Source of the DNA: Apus apus
Lineage: Eukaryota > Chordata > Aves > Apodiformes > Apodidae
Direction of reading: 5' to 3'
Assembly (NCBI RefSeq): GCF_020740795.1
Contig: NC_067291.1
Coordinates: 13,334,780 to 13,398,779 of the forward strand
DNA length: 64,000 nucleotides
Numbering within the stretch: the first letter of the stretch is position 1; the number at the start of each line of letters is the position of its first letter. Position numbers and translations under genes: made by a program. Below the pieces are notes generated by a model, which saw only the letters and a list, made by a program, of their open reading frames with translations, did no database searches and was not told the DNA's origin. This document shows, one piece after another, positions 27,054 to 42,000 of the stretch.

Positions 27054-30000
27054 TTTCTCCTGTTGTGTTGCTGTACGGCCAGGACAAAGGCCAAAACTGA
27101 AAGTGCTCTGATAGACCACACAGATGAAAAAAGGAGATTAGTGTCAAGAACAAGCACAGCCCAGTGTCACCAGACACCCCAGGAGGTGACACAAGCCATC
27201 TAAGTTACAAATTTAATTTAGATTTCCATGTTCTTACTACATCTGCACAATTCAGGCAGCAATCTCAGCTCTTCCTTAACTAGGAGATAAGTTCCATTAA
27301 TTCCCAGCATCCCTGAGGACATCTCCTTTCCCTTCTACCCCACTTTCTCAGGTGCTTTGATAAATACTGAGTTTCCTCTTGCAGGGGGAGGGATCATACC
27401 TGCAAAGTGTTGATAGTCTAAAGCCACTTTCAAAAGAGCTTGTACCAGCCTGTAAGTTTACCCTACATCTCAGAACTTCAAAAACAGCAGCTCCAAACAT
27501 TTTTCCTTGACCAATTTATCAAGATTTATATCAGATTTGGGTTCCCTATTCCAGCTTGACTTGCCCAATTTTTCACCATTCTGTAATCAGGCCCCAAGAG
27601 GCCCATGACTCCTGCACACAACATCATCTGCTTTTGAGCTGCTCCTGTGCTGTGAAATAAGAGGTAACTGTGTCAGGCAATAGAGAAGAAGAGGATATTC
27701 CATGAATACAGAAGAAATAATTAAAACTCAGCAATTTATTTGGGAACAAGCATCTGCTTTTGTTGGTAGGAGACTGTCATCCCCAGCTTTTTTAATCTGG
27801 GGATGTGCTGATGTGTTGTGACACTTGGTGCTTTTCGTTGCTGTGCATTTCCATCCATTTCGTTCCCTCAAGTGGGACAGGCTTTCCAATGGATTGTCAC
27901 CATTTAGTAATTACAAATATAAATGTCACTGCTGTCAACTAACATAACGCACCTCACGCATCAGGACACAAGCTGTTTAAAATCAAAGTGTGATAGTAAA
28001 GCTGCTGCTGTGTGAATACGCCTTGATTAAATTCACAGACATTAATCATTTTTAATAAAAATTGAATTTTACCAAGGCAGGAATGAACTTTCCAGAAGAT
28101 ATAGGAGTGAAATGTTTCCAGAAGGCACTGTTACCTCCAGACATTGCTGTAGCACTGGAGAACAGTCTGAGTACATAATGTATGGCTGCAGAAAGCATTT
28201 TATAAAAGCTACTTCCATACAGCAGTTCAATTTTGCAAAAGCCCTGAAAGCTGCAACCCTCAACATATGGCAACTGCTCACCTGAGCACAAGCAGAGCCC
28301 TTGTAATCAGCAGCATTGTCTCCACCAGTGCACCCCAGCAAGCCAAGCCTGGGGTCCACAGTAATTGGTTTCACAGTGCTGTCAGTCCCACCCCCAAGAA
28401 GAGGTTTCCCTGCCAGCCTGCTCAATGCCAAGACACTTTCTATTTTCCACGCTGTCAGTCTCAAATCCTACCAGATTTCAGGCTGCAGAAGATAGATTAT
28501 CCCAGCAGCATTATGACGGATGCACTGCTGAGGATGTCCAGTTACTCAAAGAGAAAAGGGTAAATTTTATCCCCCATGCCCTTCTGTCAGTGTCAGACCC
28601 ACCCACTGCTGTGCTCACCTCTGTCACACCTGGGAGGTGGGACCCTACCAAAGGGTCTGCAGCATGCATTGATTAAGCAGAAACAGGGTTTGATAGAAGG
28701 ATTTAGCTTCTTATCTTTCAAGAGGAAGGATATCCTGGGAAAACAAGCTATGATTATTTCCCCTGTATATTAAAGAAGTGATTCTGCATCAGAATCAAAT
28801 TGCAGTCACAGAGTGGAGCGGCCACTTGGCATGATGACAGATTGCTGGATCAGGCATACCTGTGAACCTTATTTACAGAAGCACCACAAAAATATTTCAG
28901 CTGGCAGCTGTTCCATTCTGAGAGCAAAAACAGCTAAATATGTTTCCTATTTTGCAGAATTTACAACTTTTTTTTTTTAAAGTGTGCAAAACATCTCTCA
29001 TCCCAGTCCTTCAGCTCCTGCCCACCTTTTTCAGGAGGGAGAAAGGTCTTAAAAAGCACAAAGTGTTTGCTAAAATACAGACAACAGTGTTGTGATCTCA
29101 TTGTTCAGTCTGCTTATCAGTCCAGCCCCGAGACCAAGAGCAGATGAGAGGAGAGACACATCTTTTGGAGCCAGACCCTGCTCAACCTCGGTGTGGGTCC
29201 AGCCAAGTCAGAGGCTGTGCTCTGGATTTACACCACTGGTGCTGGGTTACACCATTGTGGGGTCAGCCTGCACTTGAAACACTGGTTTCTCAGGTGGAAC
29301 TGAGCCTTGCCTAGCTTGGGGTGAACAGAAACACTTGTGACCATGGAGACAGCAGACAACCCCTGAAGACTTGGCAGAGCTGCAGCAACTACCAGGGTCA
29401 GACCAGCCCCAATGATCAAATTTCTTACTCTTTCCTCCTACTTCAAACCCAAGAAGCACTCAGAGAATTGGGCACAGCCACAAGGACACCCCTGCTGACC
29501 CATCCCCATGCTGCTCCTTCCATCACCCCAGTTCAGCTGCACATGCAGCTGCACAGCAAAGCAGACTGAGGAACTGAGCTGGGCTAAAAATAGGGACAAC
29601 TCTTCACAAAGAGGCTCTTAAATTTAGCTTCAGAAGATGCAGCAAAACTCTGCTTGAATGATGCTCGTCTGCTGGGAGCGAGATGTCTCCTGGCAGGAAG
29701 CACCTCCTGTGGCACACTCAGCCTCTCCCAGGAGATGCAGAACTTCTGTGCTGCCCTTGTGCACATTAGCATCTCACACCACAGGGGCTGTGGTTCCAGC
29801 AGCACCATGGTCCTCCCCAGGCCACCACACAGACCCAAAACACTCCAAGGCAGCTCCTCTGACCTGCCCCAAAGGGGCACAGTAGCTTTGTCACATACTC
29901 TTAACCTACAGCAAAATCCCCTGGGTTTTGAGGGTTACTATTTTTATAAACTTCTCTGATCAGCTGACACACACATCCATGGGTTCCCCAAAATTTGCAG

Positions 30001-33000
30001 CCAGCAGAGAGAAAAGCGGTGAGGCAAAAAAACAAGGAAAACAGAATTTGTTACAAATGCAACAGCCCTTCCCCTTCCTACTCCTCCCCTGAGTTGAGCA
30101 CATTAACCAGCTCTGCAGCTCAGTCTCCTCTTCCTGACATCAACATACACCAGAAGAGAAATTGTGCCAGGACATAGACCACATTGCCACCCACCAACAG
30201 AGCCAGCACTGCACTTTATACCTGCAAATCTCTCCTGGGTTCTTGTTACAAGCTCAGGTCAACATTTGACTTCGCTGGCACCAACTGGAGCAACTCTACT
30301 GAAAGCTGCTTGAACTGCAAGAGCTTGAGCTGCAACACCCCTCCTTACCCATTGTGCTACCTGAAAAAAATAGAGCAATTCAACATGTTTCAGTAATTTT
30401 TTGTTCTCACTTGGTTTGTCCAGCACAAGCCCTCTGCTGCTCCTCAGCACCCCACAAGAGATTGAGCCCCTGAGTGAAGCAGCTGTTTCAAGCACAAGCA
30501 AAACCAGAGCAGTCACCACCCTGACCTACCATCCAGGCTCTCAAGCAGCTCCTCTTCCCACAGCCATCCTCTTCCTCAAAGGATCTTCATCTTACAACCC
30601 TCCAGCCTGATCTCCTCACTCACTACTACCCCTCTGAGCTAGGGAAGGGCCTCCTATAAACTCATGGCCCTTAATGTTTTTCAGGTGGTCTGGATTCACA
30701 CCACCACCAAAAAAAAAAAAAAAAAAAAAAAAAAAGGCCAATCTTTTTCCACCTGAAAGCTCTTACCCCAACCTCTGGATGTCCCAGGGAGAAAATGTGT
30801 GACTTTGGTGACAAATCATTTGTGTTGCTTCACAGGACAGACAGGAGAGGCCAACCTAGAGGAAAGGGCTGATCGAGTGTCCAAATGGAAACGCTTCTGG
30901 TGTTTCAGGTTTGGGTTGTTTTTTTTCTGGACAAAGAACAAACTTTTCTATATGACAGAGGTATGAAGATGTTAGGGGCAGAGTCAGCAGCACAGCACGC
31001 ATCTCCTGCTAAAAAAAGAAAACAACATGTGTACATATGTACTTCAAACATCCACGTCTCACTCTGCAGGTCAGCGCCGGTGTGTCCCTGAGACAGACCT
31101 GCCTGTGCCACCAGCAAAGCAGCGCTGCTGCTCCAGCTGCAGGGCCAGGCCAGTGAGGGAAGAACAACCTGGAGTCTACTCAGCCTCATTAATCACTGGC
31201 AAAACTGTCATGTGCAGAAAGGCACTAATGCAGCTGGGGTGGGTGAGGTAGAAAGAGCAGAGCTTGGGGTCACCAGCCTGGCCAGGGGGCTGGTGGGAGC
31301 TGTGACCTCTCAGAATGGGATCTCCAACCATGCTGTGCTGTCCTCCCCTTTGCTTTTCAGTGCCTCCTTTCGATACGCAGGCTTAAATTTGTTTCCATTA
31401 GTTCCAGAAGAGAGAACAGGTCCTTAGCAGTCTCCAACCTGCATACCTGCCAGCACTTGCTGCTAGGGTGGGATGAGGCTCCCCTGCTCTTATCTGCGTG
31501 TTATAAATGAAAACCAGAGTGACAGCCCTGCCTTACAACCAAAGGGAACCTTCTTGTGAACCACTGCAGAAACACTGCTCTGCAAAACACGGGTTTGCTT
31601 TGCACCTGCAAAATGTGAGCTCACTTGGATCACACAGGTGTTACTTGCAGGACCAGAGCCCCAAAGTCCCCACGTGTGGCCAGCTCGGGGCAGCTGCAGA
31701 GGCTGAGAGCAGCATGTCCACGACAGCACTCCCAGGGCAGTTCCAGCTGTGGATGTGCTCCTGGGTTCTCCTTCCCATGGCGCTTCAGAGAGCACCACAT
31801 CCTCCTCATCTCTGTGCGAGACAAGGAGTGAGCACTGGAGCCTGTTTCTGTGGGGCTGTGAGAAGCAGTCATCCTGCTGGGTGGGCTGGGAAGTGACCAA
31901 GTGGTTTTGCCAAAGTGATGGTTGTACATGCTGCTGTAGTGATAACACAGCCAAAGAACTGAGCTCCAACCTACACTAACATTGCCCTTCTGATCTGAAT
32001 CTGAAAATCTTAAAAAACCCTTTCATACACCTCAATTATTTTAGCCACTTAGCCCTCCTGTTCCAATATTGATTTGAACACATACCAATTATTAAATCAA
32101 TTGCCTATTAAAATTAATTTTTGTGGTGAAAGGTCGAACCTGCAAATTGAAACCAGAAGCAGTACATTGTGCCTACCAGTATGGTGATCTGCACACAAGT
32201 TCCTTATTATGTTTCTGCAGAAGTCATTTCTCTTCCCAAATTTTGCTCTGTATCCCAGTGTTGCTATTACAAGCTTTATTAATTAAGAAGGCTTTTCATT
32301 ATTATTAACAGAAAGTTTTAAATACTGCAGCCTCAAATAAAGGTATGTAAAAAAGCATTGGGGCTTACCTACCTATAACATGCTGCTCCTGTGATTCAGA
32401 GGGAAATGGAAAGGATTTAAGTTTGCAGCTGGATGTGCATTTTATTCAGTTACAGAAGATCTGAAGAGCTTTGAAACTCCCTGTTGAGAGCAACAGTGAT
32501 AAGTGATACCCTCCTCCCAAGCTGCCAGCAGCATCCTGGTTGTACACACAGGAACTGCATCGCCTGTAAAGCGTGGTGACTTCTGGGCAGCTATTAATCC
32601 ACTTGAAGCCCATCAAGAGGAAAAGGCCACTGGGATGGCCTCTCCGTGTCACCTTGAAATTTCTGTCAGCTCCTGATGAAAGGAAGCAGCAGTTCGGCAA
32701 ACCTCACAGTAGCCTCAAAGCCATGATGCTGCTCTGTCCCTTGGCAGCCAGAGCTGGGAACTCCCACCCTGACTTGCTTTGGCTTGCCCAGGGGTAGCAT
32801 CTTTAAGGTCCTCAAAAAATAAAGGCCAGTTACTCGTGGGTTGCTCTGCCACTACTTGCATGTGTCTCCCCCCAGCTCACACACTGCCCTTTCCATCTTT
32901 CTTTTAAGTAAAAGGAAACAAGTGTCTTACGCAGTAAAGGGGGCATTGGCAGCAGGGGGGAAACACGGAATTTTCCCCCAAGGCCTCAGAATTGTTTTCT

Positions 33001-36000
33001 TTCCTTTGAGATTGACCCTGCATCTTTCCCAAGAGAAAAATTTATTTTCTTCCAAACTAAAAATCATTTGAAAGGAAGACAGCAGTTCCACTGGGAAAAT
33101 GCTGACACACCTCCCAGGAAAATTTGAAACAAGCCAAAATGAAAATTTTCTTGTTTTAAAATGCCAACTTGAAATAGGACATTCACATTTCTGCCCTCCA
33201 ACAGCAGGCATACCAGGCATACCCCATTAAGATGGGGTTTTTTAAAAGGCTGTGTTTTGGTGGAAGGAGGGGGTGTTTGATACTGTTGATAAGAAAATCT
33301 GATCTCTGAACATCTGAAAGTGTTTGGAGCTTTTTGCAACACAGCCTACAATCTCATTTCAGGGTGCTGCAAGTTGCACAGATCAAGTCAGCAAATTTTA
33401 AGAACCTTATAGGTAATTCAGTTCATTATGTCCCTCCCAGCCCAGGGAATTGCTTCACTTTACTTGCACATTGCACCAACACAGACCAAGGCTGTACTTT
33501 AATTACAGCTTCTTACTTCCATAGTTCTTCCTAATAGCTCTGTAAGACAAACACCAGGGAGAAGTGGAACAGAAAAGCCAAAAGAAGAGGAGCTGCTGTC
33601 AGAGCCAAGCATAGCTGGTGGTTCAGCAGGCACCCAGAGACAAATGACCTTTTCTTCCTAAAAGTTGAACTTTTTCTTCCTAAAGTTCTCATTACTTTCT
33701 TGTAAAAATACTTCTTTTCAGCCGAGCTCTAGAAAATCTTCCCCATTTCTTTATATAGTATTTGCTGAGGAAGGGAACCTGCCAGTCCCTGGTCAGTCTT
33801 GCCAGGAGCAGGTGGGAGCAGATGAGCACTATAGGGAGGGTGTGATGGGGAGGGCGGGGGTATCACAGGAGGGTGCATGGGTCTCTCTTACAAGTTATTA
33901 AAAAGCAACTCTGTGGACACAGCCTCTAGAAAGGACCAGTGAAGGAGATCAAGTGGCTGTCTCAGCCCATCACATCTCCAGTTCAGCTGTGGAGATGGCC
34001 ACTCTAGAGGCAGGTCAGGGCCTCTCTTGCAGTGGCTTTTGTGCTATAGGCCCATACCAGCCACAAGGAGAGGGGTATGGCCAGGCCAGCCCTGCTGGCA
34101 GATGGTGAGGATCCTCCATCCCAGCAGAAGCTGCGGGGCTGTCTCAGGAGGAGGGGAGGCTCAACACCTGCTCTTCAAGTCTCACCTGGCTCTGTGTAAG
34201 CAAAGGGATCCAGGAGCAGGAGACACGCTGCCCAGGGCACCATCTCCCCAGATGTGGTCTCTAGGGGTCATGGCAAGAGGACTGCAGGACCACAGCTTTT
34301 GGAGGTGCCCACTGGGGATTGAAACTGCTCCATTTGCTAAAAAAAAAAAGCTATAGGAAGGACTTTCAGTATCCTCTTTCCACTTTTCTTCTTTCTGTTC
34401 TTAAATCAAGTATAGATAAGTAGGAGCCCTGGGCAGGACTTCAAAGCCAGAACTGACTCTCTGAACATGGTTCATAAAGAGGAGGCATCTCAGGTTAACT
34501 TCCAAATTACCAACATTCAGGAGTTAGAACAGTTTGGCTGAGCTCATCCCAGTGCCAGTGTGAGAGGGTCCCAGGGAAGGGTTCACAGCTGATGTGAAGC
34601 CAGTGCTACTCTAGATCTTAGCTGAATGGCCATTAAAAAGAAGAGACTGGCTAAAAGCAATTCATGGAGTTAGAAAATGATGTATTACATGCACCATGGC
34701 TCCAGGTTTGCAGTAATTTAGGCTGGTATTGATTGAGGAGAGACTGGGGCATATTCCACCACCTTTTTAATTTCAGTCTGATTTGGCCACTGCTTGCAGG
34801 TCAGCAGGCAATTTGATGAGACAAAAACAAACCAAGCATTAGAACAGCCTAAATCACCCGCTTCTAGACGTACCTTGTAAATAACTTTAAAGGCCAAACA
34901 AGGAGAACAAAATGAAAGAACTGGTTATTAAGGAAACTAAGACTGAAGTTTCAGGCTGAGAAAAAATGGTTTCATGGCACAGTTAAGAAGGAATATCACT
35001 CACACATACCATCATTGCCTGGATTTATTTTCTAAAAAAAAATATGCTGCCTTTTTCCTCATCTTACAGTGTTAATTGTGATTCAGTATGAACTGATTAG
35101 ATACTGCAATAAAGCCAAAGTACACACAATTGCTTACAAAGGCCTCTAATCATATCATTGCAGCAATGGGGTGGATGACTTGGTGGGATTCCAGATTATT
35201 CAAACACCTCTATGCCCCAAGAAAAGGGACAGGGTGTGAATCTGAGTGTATATCTTCTATAAGGGTAAATCTGGGATGATTTTTCTCCTGGAGGCAGAGA
35301 TTACAGTACTAAGAGAGAGAGATAACTGGCACATGGGAGTGAATAGTGGAAACCCATCATTTCCAGAGGGAAATTGCACACTGACCAACATCAAGGAAGA
35401 AAACCCTCCACCTACCAGGTGATATTCAGGAATCAAAGCACAGGCAGAGGAAGTGGGAGGAAAAGGCCATTTAATTCTTCATTATGCCCCTGGGGTTGAA
35501 GTGGTCCCCTCCTCACAAAACTACATTGAAATCCCGGGGCCCTTCCTCTCTCCCTGCTAGAAATCTGCCCAGTGTGTTACCTGTAACTTCTCAAATATGT
35601 TCATAGTCTCAAAGGGCAAGAGAGTGGAGAAGGGACATGGTAAAAGGAGGAATTGCTGCAATCCAAGGAGTGTATCTGACTGCAGACTGCTCAGGGTCAG
35701 CTCCAGCCCTGAGCTCACCACTGCTGCCTTTGTGTATCCGTCACGTGTAGGTCACAGGCAAAGGGCTAAGTAAAGAAGATTGTTGACATAGTTTGTGCCA
35801 GCCATCAGGGGTTGGATATAAATGGATTTTCCAAGTTTACTGTGATTATCAAAAGCTTGAACTCTGATGTGCACAGGGAAAGAGAGACAGAGAAATCTCT
35901 GATTGGACTAATTAGCACTTTCCTGCAAGGCGGCTTCTCTGATCTCTAATTGCATGTTCATTTCAGTCTTTTAACACTGCACTTGTGAGGCTCTTTTCTA

Positions 36001-39000
36001 CTTTCTGCAGGTAAAGGGAGGCATGATCTTGTATTCTGTCACACAGGTTGGTAGAGCAGCAGATGTGATGTCCAGGTTTGCTGAAGCTCAGGAGGAGCAG
36101 GAAAACTCTGCTTTTACTCCAGACTGAGCAATCACTGAGGACCCAGCTCTTTATTCCTGGTTACCAGGATGTTTAATCAAATAGCATCCTGGGCCAGATG
36201 AATTCCCACAGTTTTGGCCCATAATAAAATCAAGTTGAGTGCAGTGATGGAGGATAATATCTGCTTCCATGGATGTGCCTGTGGAAATTATAACCTGCTC
36301 CCAAATATTCACAAGTGTTGGGAAGGCCAGCCTAGCCAGCCTCTGACGGACACTCACAGCTAGCACAGAAACTGCAGGGCTCAGCTGCCAGGAAACCTGA
36401 TTGTACCCTTCAAATAATTAGTTGTACAATCAAACAAAACCACCTGAGCATCTTGTTCTCTTGCTTCAACTCCAAAAGTCAAAGACCTCAAAAGTTATTG
36501 GCTGTTTTTAATTAAAACTAGCTTTGAGAACAGAGCGACCCATAATGGTTATGGCTCATTCTAGACAATGCTGTACTAACCCTCTCATATTAAATATAGA
36601 AGCAATATTGTTCACCAGAGATGAGGACATTAGTGAAAATAATCAGCCTGACTGTCATGTGGAGGGCTCTGAAGCCAAGAGGGGGTCTAAAATTATTGCA
36701 TAAAAGGCACTTGCTGCTGAAAAAGAGAATATCCTGCAGCTTCCTGCCCGCTTCAGCATCCTTCTCAGAAGGCCCCTGAGTTTCCAGCAGGTTTAGTTCA
36801 GAACCCCCTTCCTCTCTCAGCAATGAGCTGCCAGTGGGAGGCAAACCCCAGGTTCCTGCCCCTGCCTGGGCACTGCCTGCATGGTCTCTGCTGGACAACC
36901 TCATTCACACAAGCCCTTTATCACCAGCACAGAGATTTAGCAGGGAGGGCTGCAGGCACAACAATTGCAGATGTGTCCACAATTTTGGCCCTGTTCAGCT
37001 TTTCTGATTTCAGACCCTTGGCTCTGCCCAAGGAGTTGCAGCAAACACAGGGTCCAGCTCACAATTTACCCAGAACTTAATGTTCAAGTAGGCTGATAAA
37101 TGTGAGAGTTGCTTTGCTGCATTTCAGAGCTGGGGTGGCCATGCTGCTACAGCCTTTGGTTGGAAGCCCATGGAGCCCATCTCCATCTTCCCTGGAGGTG
37201 CTGAGAGTCACTGTGGACTAGCAAACCCTTGCTCTGAAGCACTGAAGCCCAATGGACGTGCTCTGCAAACATATCCTTGATGCAATGCCTGGAGGAGATG
37301 GAGGATCCTGCAGTAAAACTCACCTTCTTCTCACCTACAAGTCTGCTGTGTGGCTAAATCCCCTCCTGTTGATTTAACCAGGAAATGTTCCTTCCCTGGT
37401 GTAAATCCCCAGAAGTCAACACGTTCAAGGAAGCCACACAAGGAGTGAATTTGACCCAGGGAAGTTCATTTCACAGTCTCAGGTGGACATTGAAAGTGTC
37501 CAAGTCAAACAGCCCTTGCAGCATTAGCCCTGTGCAATTTCAGGGGGCAATGGAATGTTTAGATGCTTCCTCACACAAATGACAGCCAAATCTTCAGCAC
37601 ATTTTCAAGCCAAGCATCTTATGTTCATCTGAAAAAGCTTAAAGACTGATGTGATTTGAAGGAGGCCTTTGGGGGAAAATGAGAAACAGACAATTTGAAG
37701 GAACTCTAATGGACTATCACAAGGTAAAGGCATCCAAGATCACTCTTTTTTTTTAAGAAAAAAAAAAAAACAACACATCCCTATTATTTCCCAAAATACT
37801 GAGCACGTGCATGGAGCTTGCTGAAACACGTTTTTGCTCAAAATACCATTTCAGTTAAAAGGATTGTGTGGGGTGTTTTTTAAATGATGAAATGAAAAAT
37901 GGCAATATTTCTCCTTTGAGAAAAATAAAAAACTAAACCCTGCTTTCTTAGAGTTCTTATTCCTTCTTTACCTTGTGCCTCTGAATAGATAATAAAGACA
38001 AGTGAAAGAAACACCGGGTTTGTACTCATAGTTTGATAATGTCTTAACAGGATTTGTTTTCAAACTTCTTGGGGAAATGGTTAACTCCCCAACAGATGAT
38101 GCATACCCTACTTATAGAGCTACAAGCTCCTGCTAACTTGAAATCCCTCACATATGAAATGCACTTCAATGGCCGTTCTGTTCAGGAGGAGTTCATCCTT
38201 GGGAAAATATTATTACTGTAATGCAAAGCGAGTCCATGACTTAGAGCTGGAAGATGCATTTAAATTCTCTACAGAGGCTTTAGGATTTCATAACAGTACT
38301 TGATCTACCTTTGGGAGAGGAAATATGTCTTTTTTGTGCTACAACAGTTGAAAATCGTAATTGGTTGATCTTTTTGCCAACAATTCATTATGTTTTGTTA
38401 TGTGTCTTTTATGTGTCTGTTCTGTTGCCCCAGTGCCTTGATAAATATTACCTAGCTGCAGAATGGCATCTCTGAAAGAGGGAAAGGGGCTCTAGCAGTT
38501 GCTCCATTCCCAAAGAATGAAAGCAAAGGCAAAATTAAATGGGAAAACAACTGTCACCACAATGATAATCAAACTGCAAACTGTATTAGCCTTTCTCCTC
38601 AGGAAGCTCTGGAATGAGGCAACAAGATGCATGGCTTTCAACAAAACAATTATGTTATAATGAGACTGTCCTAATGTGTTCAGTAAGAGACTTTTGCTCA
38701 GACTGACTGGAACAGAAGAGCACAAGCAGAACAGGTAGCCTGACAGGCTCCATGCTTTCTTCCTCAACCTGGAAGATCAGGGTCAGTGTGGTCAGAGTGA
38801 GATTCAAGTGTAAAATCCAGATCTGGATTTCAGGTTTTACCTCAAGAGGTGGTGAATATGCAGAGGAAGGCTTTTGATCCAGATTCATTTTGTAAAGGAA
38901 ATGCCTCTGTCTTGATCTGTTCACGCTCATTCCAACAAGTAAATAACCTCAGCCTCTCTGATCCTGGAGCAATGATAATTTGCAACACTGATAATGTGCA

Positions 39001-42000
39001 CTGAAGAAAAATACAGCTTGTTCCTGCAAACAGTTGATTAAAGTGATCATAGCAAAGGAAAATAACTCAGGGTTTCCTCCTTTTTATCACTCATACTTGC
39101 TTCACCCCGTGTTACTCCACTCAGCAGGACCAGCTCCGATGTCGTCTGCAGTGCTGATCAACACAGCTCAGCCTTTGCCAACATCTACCAGTGGCAAGGG
39201 ATCTTCTGGAAATGTTTAAGAAAATGGATTGCTAAAATATTAACTTCCACAGAGACAGCACCAGAAGGAAAAAGAGATGACAGAACCATAGTATCCACTA
39301 CCTACTCACTGCAAGGTGGCACTGTGAGGAGTAAGAGCCATGGAAGTGGGAGGGAAGCACAGCCTGGCAGATCCGTGCAGTCCTGCCTCACCCACCCTCC
39401 CTGCTGCAGCCTCTGCCAGGAGTCTGTCCTGGGGGAGGTCCATAAAGGGCAAAAGCTCCTAGTCATGGAATTGAGCATTCAACTCCCACTTGGGCAATTG
39501 CAAACCTTTTTCCTGGTTTGTCTCTCCCGTTGCCTCCCCACACTGCCCCAGGCATATGCTGATGCTGCCCCCACAGACAGTACAAATTTCCCCTTGTACA
39601 TAACCTGAACCCACTACTTTGCTCCACCAAGGACACTGAGAACTCTTTAGTCTCCCTACATCTGCTTTGCACATGTATAATGGCTTGTAAGTCCCTCCAC
39701 ATAAACCACACCTTTTGCTGGTGGGCTCTTCCATCTCCCAGAACTTCAGGCAGCTCCAGTGACCAGAAGCTGGAACATGACCCATTCAGATTAGAAACAA
39801 GGTGCAAATTCAAACAACACAGGTAGTTTAACAACTGGGACAATTTACCAGACTGTGCTGGCATCCACGATGGGCATTTTTAAATTAGGATACCGGATGT
39901 TTTTAAGTGATCACTGTGTTTCAAAAAGGAATTAATTCAGAACATCCTCTACTTAGTATTTACTCTGCATTACTATGCTATATTATCCTATAATTGGTTG
40001 TTAGGTCAGGATTGCAGCCTGGCAAGTTCCTCTTCCTTGCCTAATTAGTGTTTCTTCCTCATTGCTCAGTGCAGGACTTGTTTTTGTACCCCTACAGATC
40101 TCCATCTCCTGCTTACACCCCCTCACAATTCACACCTATTCCCCCTCCACCCAACAATGAGCCAGCCCTTCCCGTGCAGAAGAACTGCTGTGTGCTCCAA
40201 ATGGGCTGACACCAACTTCCTAACAAAACTGTTCAGCCTGAGGAGCTGGAGGCAGTGGAAGTGTTTCACACTTGGCAGCCCAGGCCAATTTGCCATTGAG
40301 ACACTGTACATTTCCCTCCTGCCTAATCGGCAGCCCTGCGGTGACATGAGTCATTGGCCTTCCCCTCCTCTCAGAGCATGGACTTCCCTGGGGCCCAGCC
40401 AACACATGGCACTGCACAGAGGTGTTCCACGTGCAGATCTGGCTCTTGTGATGACAAATCCTCCCCTACTGCACAGCCAGTCTGCTGTGCTACACCCACA
40501 GCCTCAGCACTTGGCTTACGTAGGGAGTTACTTCTTCATAACACAAGCCCTGTCTGTCTTCAGCCACCTAAAGTGCCTAAAAATTCCATGGGGTGATAGT
40601 CAAATCACAGCATCACCCTAGTCATTGTGCAAACCTCTTCTCCCTCTAGAACCTTCAGCTAGGCTCAGACAACCTCCTCCTGCATGTTGGCCTCAAAAAC
40701 ATGGCTCATTTCTCTACCCAGCCAAAGGTCCTGCTCTCACAAAACCAGGTATGAAGGTCAGAAGAACCTGGGTCCTCATGCCCTTTGTGAGACCACACAT
40801 GAATATTGTACCAGGTCCTAAACAGAGAAGTACCAGAAATACTGGACACTGACAAACTGCAACAGAAACAGAGATAAACTAGGAGTTTGTAGAAACCCCA
40901 AATGAAACCAGTTTGAAATGTCTGGCACAAAACACTAGGGAAGATTAAATGAGTTAATCTGCATAGCTTGGCTGAACAGCACAACTCAACAGCTATAGCC
41001 TGGACTCAAAAGAAGATGAGAAACTGTACCCTGGTACATGGAACAGGCATTAGAGGTAATGAGGCAACACTAGTTTGGACAATGAGAGCTATCTGAGCAA
41101 TTAGGGAGGGGATGCAATACCTGGCTCACCTCTATCTACACAAATTTGTAGAGCAGGGAAGGAAGCTTGATCTTGTGCTGTCCCTACTTCCAGAGCAAAC
41201 AAGAGCAAGCACTTGCTGGGACTGCTCTGCCCTCAGCACCACTGCAAGTCCCACAGTATCTCACAGGGACATTATTTGTCCCAGATAGGATGGACCACAT
41301 AGGTCTTTGCATTCCCTCCTTCGGATGCCTTCAGTTGTGTGTGGTGAGGCACTAGGGTAGACGTGTGTTGTTGCATCAGAGCTGGCAACACGGGTGCAAG
41401 GGGTGCAGCTCCTGGAGTACATGACACTTCAGCTCTTCTAAGGACCCCAGTCCTTCCAACAGCACAGATGTGGTTTATGCAAACAGCCCAAACATTTTTT
41501 TGGCCCTCAGGAGTGGGGGAAACTTATCAGATCAGCCTCTGATTTCCTCTGCTTCCACAGCACAAGCAAGTATGCAAAGAAGTAAGATGACATTTGGCTT
41601 CTTGCAGAGAACAGCAGATAATTTAGTGAGATTAAAGAACAGGCTCCTTCCTCTCCCACAGCAACAATCTCCGCCTGGCTGGGCAGCAGCCTGGCTCTGC
41701 TGGAAAGATGCTGCTCGAGCGCCTCTCTGTGGATCTGAGCTCCTCTTCCTCCCGCTCACAAACCCTTCTCAATCCCCCAACCGATTTTTTTTTATTATTT
41801 TATTTTACATTTTTAAATGCAGAGTCAACTTACTCCTCTTCTACCCAGGTAGCACTTCTGAGTTCACTGAACTTGGCACTAAGCTAGGAGTTGGCCCAGC
41901 CAGAACTCTTACTGTTTCACCTTTTGATGGGAATATTTATGATACCTCTCAAGGCCTTTCTGTAATTTCCAGCAGCAGAACAGATCAAACTGGTTCAGAT

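Noticed and set aside
31490..31979. A 159-codon minus frame and a 129-codon plus frame over the same DNA
   Set aside because: Both strands are open at once, with no family motif, no paired splice sites and a Ser/Cys/Trp-rich composition typical of chance frames.
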